Below are positions 1 through 5,195 of a DNA stretch of 21,872 nt, one piece after another. Position numbers and translations under genes: made by a program. The notes beneath the pieces are model-generated. The model worked only from the letters and a program-made list of their open reading frames with translations. It was not told the origin of the DNA and did not search any database. Position 1 is the stretch's first letter; each line of letters opens with the position of its first letter. The stretch spans positions 1 to 21,872 of IMG/VR virus record IMGVR_UViG_3300046009_005103; one strand, given 5' to 3'. The DNA is from a virus.

Positions 1-48
1 TCTGCCCTGCTATCTGCCCTGCTATCTGCCCTGCTATCTGCCCTGCTA
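1..48. repeat. Four tandem copies of a 12-bp repeat at the window edge
   Basis: Four perfect consecutive copies of TCTGCCCTGCTA fill positions 1-48. The array may continue to the left of the window. It directly adjoins the TGTAGGCAGT motif array and shares a CTGCC core with it, so it may be part of the same origin or operator region. No reading frame is evident. Confidence 0.9.
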
Positions 49-137
49 GTGTAGGCAGTCATTTAGGCATATGTAGGCAATTAAAAACAGTGTGACTGCC
101 TACGCCTGCGCCCAGTGTTGGCGTGGGTTTGCGCGAT

Positions 138-264
138 TGTAGGCAGTGTAGGCAGTCTATTTTCTGCCGCTCTTTTATATATATATTATTATATACCTTA
201 TTATTATTATGGTATATATTATAACTTTTTCTGTATAGAAAATAGACTGCCTACACTGCCTACA
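138..264. repeat. Perfect 28-bp inverted repeat flanking an AT-rich core
   Basis: The left arm (138-165) and right arm (237-264) are perfect reverse complements over 28 bp. Each contains two motif copies in tandem plus the extension CTATTTTCT. The 71 bp between them are almost entirely A and T from about 175 to 230. They contain a smaller nested dyad, TATATACC (190-197) with GGTATATA (211-218). This could be an origin with a DNA-unwinding element, a cruciform, or a long-stem RNA. A short open frame of 65 codons crosses it, but it is composed of the repeats and is not credible as a gene. Confidence 0.85.
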
Positions 265-328
265 CCCTTTGCCAAACCAATAGCGGCGCTGTCTCGCGCG
301 TGGGCAGTCTAAGTGTCATTTAACTGCC

Positions 329-361
329 TACGCACCACCTACGCACCACCTACAAAACACC
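329..361. repeat. 11-bp tandem repeat TACGCACCACC
   Basis: TACGCACCACC occurs at 329-339 and 340-350, followed by a degenerate third unit, TACAAAACACC, at 351-361. The first unit overlaps the end of an ACTGCCTAC motif. It lies between the inverted repeat and the ardA promoter region. Confidence 0.8.
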
Positions 362-423
362 CTTTGTAATAAAAAGTATTGCATTTACTGTTTAATGCTG
401 TATATTGTTTTGCAAGTCATCCA

Positions 424-452
424 TTTTGATGACTGCCTACATTAACTACACT
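424..452 (+). promoter_or_regulatory. Candidate promoter of the ardA operon with an embedded motif copy
   Basis: A -10-like TACACT (447-452) lies 17 bp after a weak -35-like TTTTGA (424-429). The start codon of ardA is at 467. The motif GACTGCCTAC (431-440) fills most of the spacer, so a protein bound there would block RNA polymerase. The -35 match is poor, so the exact promoter is uncertain. Confidence 0.4.
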
Positions 453-466
453 ATAGAGAAAATATC

Positions 467-949
467 ATGAAAATTTACGTTTCGACATATGCTAAATATA
501 ACGCCGGCAATTTAGACGGCGCGTGGCTAACCTTAAGCGACTACAATGACGCGGAACAATTTATTGATGCTTGCAAGGAACTACACAAAGATGAAATTGA
601 CCCTGAATTGATGTTTCAAGATTTTGATGACATACATAAAAATTATTGTAATGAATGTATCGATATGCAAGAAGTCTATTACTATGCTAACGCTTGCAAT
701 GCTGACATTAAAGATATTATTGATGCAGGGCTTGATTGTGAAATACCGCTTGATTCAATCATGAACGCGTATCAGGGCCAATATGATAGTGATAGCGATT
801 TTGCCTATGATATGGCCGAACAATGTGGATACTTAACTTTAGAAACTAACGCGTGGCCATATAATTGCATTGACTGGCATAATGCCGCGCGCGAATTAAT
901 GTTTGATTTTAACCAATCTAACGGCCATTATTTTTCTAATAACTGGTAA
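467..949 (+). CDS. ardA: ArdA-family antirestriction protein (DNA mimic)
   Basis: A 160-aa protein with the ArdA pattern: an N-terminal strand (MKIYVSTYAKYNAGNLDGAW), a central acidic helical region, and the C-terminal block YDSDSDFAYDMAEQCGYL followed by WPYNCIDWHNAARELM. ArdA proteins are elongated dimers that mimic bent B-form DNA and occupy type I restriction-modification enzymes, and some affect other DNA-binding proteins. By eye it has about 31 Asp/Glu against 7 Lys/Arg, as expected of a DNA mimic, and its length is normal for the family. It is the first gene of a rightward operon, next to the repeat array, a position that suits early expression after DNA entry. The Shine-Dalgarno sequence is weak (GAGAAA). 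The family call is firm; the target is inferred. Confidence 0.9.
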   Translation: MKIYVSTYAKYNAGNLDGAWLTLSDYNDAEQFIDACKELHKDEIDPELMFQDFDDIHKNYCNECIDMQEVYYYANACNADIKDIIDAGLDCEIPLDSIMNAYQGQYDSDSDFAYDMAEQCGYLTLETNAWPYNCIDWHNAARELMFDFNQSNGHYFSNNW

Positions 950-1029
950 AAGATTTCAACGTATAGCGCGTGGCCAGCTCGCGCGTTATGCGATGCAATT
1001 TCGCATCAAATAAAAATAATGGCTTAACA

Positions 1030-1296
1030 ATGAAAACATATAAAATTTTATCAATTGACGCGTGGCGTGAATGTGACGGCTACACCTGGAACGCGTGGTA
1101 TGACGCGGGCGATATTGATGCTGATGCAATTCACTGGACCACGCGCAAGTTATTGAAATATTTTCGCGATAATGGTTTTCTAACGCAAAAAAGCGCGGGT
1201 AAATGTGCAATTGATGATGACCAGTACAATATTGTTATTGTTGAACGTTCAACGCGCCGGCCCCTGTTTGCAATTGAATATGGGGTAGACAGCTAA
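1030..1296 (+). CDS. Small phage protein of unknown function
   Basis: An 88-aa protein beginning MKTYKILSIDAWRECDGYTW. I chose the ATG at 1030, although the frame is open further upstream (from 970), because this start matches the MKTY-type starts of its neighbours and the upstream part translates to low-complexity sequence. It is rich in Trp and Asp in the first half (WNAWYDAGDIDADAIHW) and ends with predicted strands (YNIVIVERSTRRPLFAIEYG), suggesting a small alpha/beta fold. I do not recognise a named family. The stop overlaps the next start as TAATG. Sitting behind ardA, it is a candidate accessory or anti-defence gene by position only. Confidence 0.7.
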   Translation: MKTYKILSIDAWRECDGYTWNAWYDAGDIDADAIHWTTRKLLKYFRDNGFLTQKSAGKCAIDDDQYNIVIVERSTRRPLFAIEYGVDS

Positions 1297-1514
1297 TGAA
1301 AACAATATATCTAGAATTTATTGACGCCCCTATGTGGTATCACACGCGCGGACTAATGCAAACAGCGACGGGTTACGGTCGTAAACTAAACACTGGCAAA
1401 AAAGCGTTAGTTGGAAATAGAGATTATCGCGTTTATGCGTCTTGCTTTTCTAATGTAGCGTGTCTCTATATCATCATTAAAGGCGTAAAAATTTACGTCG
1501 ATAGTTGGAAGTAA
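1296..1514 (+). CDS. Small protein of unknown function
   Basis: A 72-aa basic protein beginning MKTIYLEFIDAPMWYHTRGL, with a C-terminal strand-like segment (VACLYIIIKGVKIYVDSW). It starts within the stop of the previous gene (TAATG), which indicates translational coupling. The MKT-hydrophobic start resembles the genes at 1030 and 1519, but I see no extended alignment. No catalytic or binding motif is apparent. It is basic, unlike ArdA and the acidic protein at 1961, so it is not a DNA mimic. Confidence 0.6.
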   Translation: MKTIYLEFIDAPMWYHTRGLMQTATGYGRKLNTGKKALVGNRDYRVYASCFSNVACLYIIIKGVKIYVDSWK

Positions 1515-1518
1515 TAAT

Positions 1519-1716
1519 ATGAAAACATATTTAATTAATGATGATGAATTGTTCAATTATAGAATTGAATCTAATAATTTTAATCAAGCTATAGCACTAT
1601 TTAAAGACTTATATCGCGTTCAAGGCCGGTTACGGTTGACGGCGCGTTATGCAAACGTTAAAGAATACAAACTAGACAAGTCTAGCTATAAATTTTCAAT
1701 TCGTGAGATGCAATAA
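1519..1716 (+). CDS. Small protein of unknown function
   Basis: A 65-aa protein beginning MKTYLINDDELFNYRIESNN. Its central helix-like segment (NFNQAIALFKDLYRV) is followed by a basic part (RLRLTARYANVKEYKLDK). The start lies 4 bp after the previous stop, and its own stop overlaps the next start (TAATG). The fold may be a short strand-helix-strand unit. No family is recognised. Confidence 0.6.
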   Translation: MKTYLINDDELFNYRIESNNFNQAIALFKDLYRVQGRLRLTARYANVKEYKLDKSSYKFSIREMQ

Positions 1717-1952
1717 TGAAAAAATTTAATTTAAAAAACGGCGGCGGTTGTACCGTTTACGCTTTTATGTGTGGGTACGGTGATGTTATTACTAACGATG
1801 ATTTTGAATTATCTTTGTTTCATAACGGTGGCGTAGGTTATGACGTAAAGTTACGCGACGAAACGCGCGGCGTTAACGCTTGCTGGGTAACGTTTGAAAG
1901 TGTAAAACACGCACGCGCAATGTTTAAAACAATAAAAAATTTGATTCAATAG
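1716..1952 (+). CDS. Small protein of unknown function
   Basis: A 78-aa protein beginning MKKFNLKNGGGCTVYAFMCG. It contains a strand-rich middle (DFELSLFHNGGVGYDVKL) and a C-terminal helix (VKHARAMFKTIKNLI). It has four Cys but no CxxC pair, so a zinc site is unlikely. It is coupled to the preceding gene by a TAATG overlap. Codons are AT-rich like the rest of this operon. No family is recognised. Confidence 0.6.
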   Translation: MKKFNLKNGGGCTVYAFMCGYGDVITNDDFELSLFHNGGVGYDVKLRDETRGVNACWVTFESVKHARAMFKTIKNLIQ

Positions 1953-1960
1953 GTGTAATA

Positions 1961-2194
1961 ATGAATACAATTGATAGCATTAAAAATTCTATTAATAAAA
2001 TAGAAGACATTTATGGTGTTGATGTTGCGTTAAAATTAAGCTTACAATTAGAAAATTGTCTAAATTGTGAGTGGTATTATGACGATTTAAATGAGACGCT
2101 GTTTTCTGAAGACTTTAATTTATGTAGTGATGATTTAAACGGTATTAGAGATGTACAATTTTCAATACTTCAATTTTTTGGGGTTGAAAGATGA
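1961..2194 (+). CDS. Small, strongly acidic protein of unknown function
   Basis: A 77-aa protein with about 15 Asp/Glu and only 5 Lys/Arg. The N-terminal helix (SIKNSINKIEDIYGVDVALKL) is followed by an acidic, aromatic segment (CEWYYDDLNETLFSEDFNL) and a hydrophobic end (VQFSILQFFGVER). The preceding AGGTG supplies a ribosome binding site. Size, charge and proximity to ardA make a DNA-mimic or inhibitor role worth considering, but no family is recognised. Its stop overlaps the next start as ATGA. Confidence 0.65.
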   Translation: MNTIDSIKNSINKIEDIYGVDVALKLSLQLENCLNCEWYYDDLNETLFSEDFNLCSDDLNGIRDVQFSILQFFGVER

Positions 2195-2253
2195 TAATAA
2201 TATTTTTGATTCTAGTAAAATTCGCGGTCCTGGCGGTATTACTGGAAAGCTAA
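2191..2253 (+). CDS. 20-aa hydrophobic peptide, possible single-span membrane peptide
   Basis: The frame reads MIIIFLILVKFAVLAVLLES and begins in an ATGA overlap with the stop of the preceding gene. It ends 4 bp before the stem of the first terminator, so it fits exactly in the remaining operon space. Apart from Lys10 and the C-terminal Glu-Ser it is entirely hydrophobic and just long enough to span a membrane. The coupling and composition argue for a real gene, but so short a frame could occur by chance. Confidence 0.4.
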   Translation: MIIIFLILVKFAVLAVLLES

Positions 2254-2257
2254 ACAA

Positions 2258-2283
2258 GGGGCGGCTAACAACCGCCCTTTTTT
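2258..2283 (+). terminator. Intrinsic terminator of the ardA operon (first)
   Basis: The stem GGGCGG (2259-2264) pairs with CCGCCC (2272-2277) around a 7-nt loop, followed by six T residues (2278-2283). It lies just after the last small gene of the rightward operon. Confidence 0.9.
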
Positions 2284-2301
2284 ATTGCATCAAACAATAT
2301 C

Positions 2302-2324
2302 AAGGCCTTAACAGGCCTTTTTTT
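2302..2324 (+). terminator. Second tandem intrinsic terminator
   Basis: The stem AAGGCCT (2302-2308) pairs with AGGCCTT (2313-2319) around the loop TAAC. A run of seven T residues spans 2318-2324. It sits about 20 bp behind the first terminator, giving double termination of rightward transcription. Confidence 0.85.
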
Positions 2325-2513
2325 ATTGCCTATCATTTAACGCGTGTTAATAGCATATAGACTGCTATAAATAGCTTAGCAATACCCTAGTATTGCCTAA
2401 CATTCAATCAGCTTGCAGCAAGCCGATAAAGGCTATAAAAACGCCCTATACAATGCCAGGCGCGGGCGTAAAATCACGCGTGAACTTGATGAAACGCGCA
2501 TATATGAAGGATA

Positions 2514-2615
2514 GGAATTTCAAATCTGGGGATGCTCAGGATTTCAAATCTAATGAACGCTCAATTTTTGCCACGAAACGATTTGCAAAATTTTGCCACG
2601 AAACCAAATGACAAA
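2514..2615. repeat. Two consecutive imperfect tandem duplications
   Basis: A 25-bp unit built on GGA-TTTCAAATCT...GCTCA occurs at 2514-2538 and 2539-2563. It is directly followed by a 26-bp unit, ATTTT(T)GCCACGAAAC... ending ACAAA or GCAAA, at 2564-2589 and 2590-2615. A third unit start (ATTTTTT) begins at 2616. Neither unit length is a multiple of three, which argues against long-term coding selection here. Confidence 0.8.
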
Positions 2616-2681
2616 ATTTTTTCTGAATTCTTGAAAATGATAATTGCCGGTGTTGATGCTGCGTATCAGCCTACGCATTAA
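2532..2681 (+). CDS. Possible 49-aa protein in the convergent gap
   Basis: The frame starts at ATG 2532 (an inner ATG is at 2553) and stops with TAA at 2679-2681. Its C-terminal half, KIFSEFLKMIIAGVDAAYQP, looks like an amphipathic helix of a real protein. Against it, the frame lies over the tandem duplications, there is no convincing ribosome binding site at either start, and it lies beyond two rightward terminators, so it would need its own promoter. It may be a remnant of a decayed gene. Confidence 0.25.
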   Translation: MLRISNLMNAQFLPRNDLQNFATKPNDKIFSEFLKMIIAGVDAAYQPTH

Positions 2682-2774
2682 CTATCAATAAAACGCCCGT
2701 TACTTCTTCCAAACAATTACACATCGATTTGCAATTGTTGGCTTTACCGAGGTTTCCCCGCTTTCGCGCATTAT

Positions 2775-2805
2775 ACTATAACTCTAAGCGCTTAGAGGTT
2801 ATAGT
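2775..2805. promoter_or_regulatory. Strong palindrome, possible operator
   Basis: The centre CTCTAAGCGCTTAGAG (2782-2797) is a perfect 16-bp palindrome. It is extended by ACTATAA (2775-2781) and TTATAGT (2799-2805), interrupted by a single extra G at 2798. Neither side has a T-tract, so it is a poor intrinsic terminator and more like a dimer binding site. A leftward TATAAT (2775-2770) and a rightward TATACT (2772-2777) overlap its edge, but no good -35 was seen for either. Confidence 0.5.
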
Positions 2806-2844
2806 AAGGACTCTGCTATCTTTCAAGGCGTTTTATTCATAGCT

Positions 2845-2882
2845 AAAAAATTCCCCAATTACCCGAGCCGATAATTGAGGAA
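2845..2882 (-). terminator. Intrinsic terminator of the leftward replication operon
   Basis: On the minus strand TTCCTCAATTA (2882-2872) pairs with TAATTGGGGAA (2861-2851), giving 11 pairs with one G-U and a 10-nt loop. Six T residues follow (2850-2845). It lies 40 bp after the primase-helicase stop and closes the operon. Confidence 0.85.
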
Positions 2883-2921
2883 CACATGAACTAACAATTA
2901 GAGAGAATTGTTAAAGGTAGT

Positions 2922-5195
2922 CTACTTAATCGCTACAACTTTTGCAACAGGTTTTTGCTCTGCCATATCACGCAGCGCAGACTTGCTCATGTGTGCAAAC
3001 TCAGGCGCGCAGAAGACGTGCTTCTTAGTATTAGACGAGCGCGAATTGCACATTCCCTTATCAGCCCACCCAGCTTCTTCAAGTGCATGAAACAAAGCAG
3101 CAGGTGGAAATTGTTTACTGCCAAACGACATAGCGGCACGCTCACAAATGGCTTGAAAGGGGGAGGCAATCACACCGGATGCAAACTCACCCATACGCAG
3201 CGTAATCATGTCAAGCAGCGACGACTCAACAGCGGACAGACTATTCTGCACAAGTGACATTTTAAAGTCTGTCATAGGCGCAGGCGCAGCAGGGTTGAAC
3301 GCAGACACATCACGCAAGAACAACCAGTTAGCGATAAGGTCATAACCACCGCCGTCGTTAAACCATTTCCATATAGCGGTAGCTGATTGCGGCGCAAGAC
3401 GCTCCGCCGTACTCCAAGTAGCAAACCAACGACGGTCTCCCGATTCAAGTGACAACGGTACACGGTCATTCGAAAACGCAAGCACAGCAAGACGGTTCAC
3501 GAGATTGTAGGGGGCAAGGCCTTTACGGTTAACGGATAGCATCTCAGGTGGCGCGGCGATAACAGGCTTAAGTTTGTTGGCAAGCATCCGACGGGCGGCG
3601 CTGTCGGCTTCTTTAAGCTCATTAATAACAATAACCTCTGCTTCTAAATGATACCCCCACGCAGATTGAATGGTGTCAGTAGACATGAGCGAGTAATTGC
3701 GCAAATGAGGGCCGCACACGGCGTAAATGAATGGGGCATACATCGTATCCTTACCAATACCTTGACCGCCGGCGTGAAGAATAGCGTGGTTAATCTTAAC
3801 GCGCGGGTTCTGCACCTTGAACGCCATGTAATCCCATATATGGTTAAGCTCACGCTCGTCTGGAACAAGCGATTTACAGTGGTCAAGCCACAAGGATATA
3901 TTCCCGCCCAAATTTCCGCCACGAGATGAATCTGGACGGGCGTCACGCCATCGGTTGCCATACAATTCACCGTCACGCGTAGCAATCACCGAGTCACCCG
4001 CAGCAAAGGTGATACCTGCCAGCACTCTAGCGCCCATCACCTGACGGTTTTCATCAAAGCTCATGGCGGCTTCTATCTTGCGGTCGGAGTGAATACTTTT
4101 GCACGACACATGACGAAACACGGCGTTGAACGTCTGACGTGAGAATTCACGACGGTTTTGCAAATCAAAGTAGGAATCGTCTGACATGACGTAAGCAAAG
4201 CGTTGATACCACTCCGCCTTTTCAAGCCGCGCGATTTCCTTCTGCTCAACTTCTGCAATGATAGCCGCCGCGTCGGTGCTGAACATATCAGACGGCTCAA
4301 GTTTGCCAATCGCTGTGTGCATGACCTCCGCGAGTATTTCCTCACGAAGACCATGTGAGTGCTTAGGTCCACCCATCTCAGCTACCCATGCGAGGTAAGC
4401 ACGGCTGTCCCACAACGAGCAATGCCCATGAAAGCAACAGTACGCGCGGTTAAGCGGATGGTATCTGCCCATCAACTGACCGTCAGTATGCTCAGCGTGG
4501 TTAGGGCAAACAACGCCCACCCACCCCTCAGCGTTAGCAGACTCTAAAATATCGCCACGAGAAGACAACCACTCCAGCACATCGTCGTTGCCTGTGTCGA
4601 TGATAGCAATCGGGCGCACTGTCGCCGTGTCAGCGTCAGACGGGTGAACATCAAGCGCCGAGCAAATTTGGTCAAGCGTAAACTCACGCTCAGGGTGAAA
4701 CTCCACGAGAATAGATTTGAACGACGCACGGTCAGGCTTCAAATTGACTGACGCAGGAAGGCGAAAATTACGCACGGGGTTAATCGCGCCACTGTCAGTA
4801 TAGCCAGCGTCAGCGATTGCCTTAATAGCCGCGCTAAACTCGCCCTTAGTTGGCATATCATCAAGCGCGAAAGTGTAGCCCCATTGATAATTCTGCGGTG
4901 AGGTTTCCATTATCCATGTCGGCTCGATAGGAGGACGCAAACTCTTGGTGCCAATGTCGTCAAGCACGAGGAAAGCAACGTACTCGCAGTTGCCTGCACT
5001 CGCAGACGGTTTACCATCTTTAAAACGTGACGTGATAAACGACGCGGTATTGCCATACCACGCGCCTTTGTTATCGTATCGAGAAGGAAGATAAGCAGGC
5101 CATGCAAACTGACCGTTATCTTTAGCAATTTGTTTGACCAAAAGGATACTTTCGCCTTCAGGCGCGATACGTTCCAAGTAAGTGATAAAATTCAT
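2922..5195 (-). CDS. Replicative primase-helicase (AEP-type primase + zinc finger + SF3 DUF5906-like helicase)
   Basis: A 757-aa protein predicted to prime and unwind phage DNA. Residues 1-200 resemble a RepB/AEP-type primase: the acidic pair in FLVLDD (D79, D80), the segment ETSPQNYQWGY (97-107) and the basic NFRLPASVN (143-151). A zinc finger follows, with C230, H236, C254 and C259 (CPNHAEHT ... CCFHGHC). The C-terminal ATPase has Walker A GGQGIGKDT (476-484), a Walker B-like VIVINELKE (521-529), a sensor FSND (574-577) and a likely arginine finger in GDRRW (586-590). I chose the ATG at 5195 rather than the upstream in-frame one at 5252, because it gives an ATGA overlap with the polymerase stop and a family-like N terminus. 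It is the last gene of the operon, with a terminator behind it. The exact family names are from memory. Confidence 0.88.
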   Translation of the reverse strand: MNFITYLERIAPEGESILLVKQIAKDNGQFAWPAYLPSRYDNKGAWYGNTASFITSRFKDGKPSASAGNCEYVAFLVLDDIGTKSLRPPIEPTWIMETSPQNYQWGYTFALDDMPTKGEFSAAIKAIADAGYTDSGAINPVRNFRLPASVNLKPDRASFKSILVEFHPEREFTLDQICSALDVHPSDADTATVRPIAIIDTGNDDVLEWLSSRGDILESANAEGWVGVVCPNHAEHTDGQLMGRYHPLNRAYCCFHGHCSLWDSRAYLAWVAEMGGPKHSHGLREEILAEVMHTAIGKLEPSDMFSTDAAAIIAEVEQKEIARLEKAEWYQRFAYVMSDDSYFDLQNRREFSRQTFNAVFRHVSCKSIHSDRKIEAAMSFDENRQVMGARVLAGITFAAGDSVIATRDGELYGNRWRDARPDSSRGGNLGGNISLWLDHCKSLVPDERELNHIWDYMAFKVQNPRVKINHAILHAGGQGIGKDTMYAPFIYAVCGPHLRNYSLMSTDTIQSAWGYHLEAEVIVINELKEADSAARRMLANKLKPVIAAPPEMLSVNRKGLAPYNLVNRLAVLAFSNDRVPLSLESGDRRWFATWSTAERLAPQSATAIWKWFNDGGGYDLIANWLFLRDVSAFNPAAPAPMTDFKMSLVQNSLSAVESSLLDMITLRMGEFASGVIASPFQAICERAAMSFGSKQFPPAALFHALEEAGWADKGMCNSRSSNTKKHVFCAPEFAHMSKSALRDMAEQKPVAKVVAIK

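Larger units (their letters stand above)
50..440. repeat. Array of TGTAGGCAGT / ACTGCCTACA motifs (iteron-like)
   Basis: Copies of the motif occur in both orientations. Forward copies are at 50-60, 72-80 (ends AA), 138-147 and 148-157. Reverse copies (GACTGCCTAC or ACTGCCTAC) are at 94-103, 245-254, 255-264, 323-331 and 431-440, and there are partial copies near 62-70 and 303-309. I noticed no copies elsewhere in the window. Repeated short sites next to an AT-rich stretch are typical of iteron origins, where an initiator binds the repeats and nearby DNA melts. They also fit an operator array, since one copy lies inside the likely promoter of ardA. The binding protein cannot be named from this window. 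Confidence 0.75.
2325..2844. other. Convergent intergenic region without a firm gene
   Basis: About 520 bp lie between the rightward terminators and the leftward terminator. The region holds two imperfect tandem duplications (2514-2563 and 2564-2615), a 12-bp palindrome GCAAAATTTTGC (2585-2596) and a hairpin TGCGTA/TACGCA (2660-2665 with 2672-2677). It also holds an inverted repeat at 2709-2718 with 2733-2741 and a long dyad at 2775-2805. One 49-codon frame is listed separately. No tRNA cloverleaf was found. The region may carry a small RNA or replication or regulatory sites. Confidence 0.6.

Noticed and set aside
115-312. 65-codon rightward frame across the inverted repeat
   Set aside because: It is built from the repeat array and the AT-rich core (runs of Tyr and Ile), has no ribosome binding site, and crosses the probable origin structure.
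2151-2360. 69-codon rightward frame at the end of the ardA operon
   Set aside because: It overlaps the previous gene by 44 bp and reads straight through both intrinsic terminators. The 20-codon frame at 2191 fits the space better.
2393-2611. 72-codon rightward frame in the convergent gap
   Set aside because: It starts with TTG without a ribosome binding site, lies over tandem duplications whose lengths are not multiples of three, and has no recognisable protein character.
2325-2844. A tRNA gene or CRISPR array in the gap
   Set aside because: TTCAAAT resembles a T-loop, but no paired T-arm, anticodon arm or acceptor stem could be built. The repeats are adjacent duplications without spacers.
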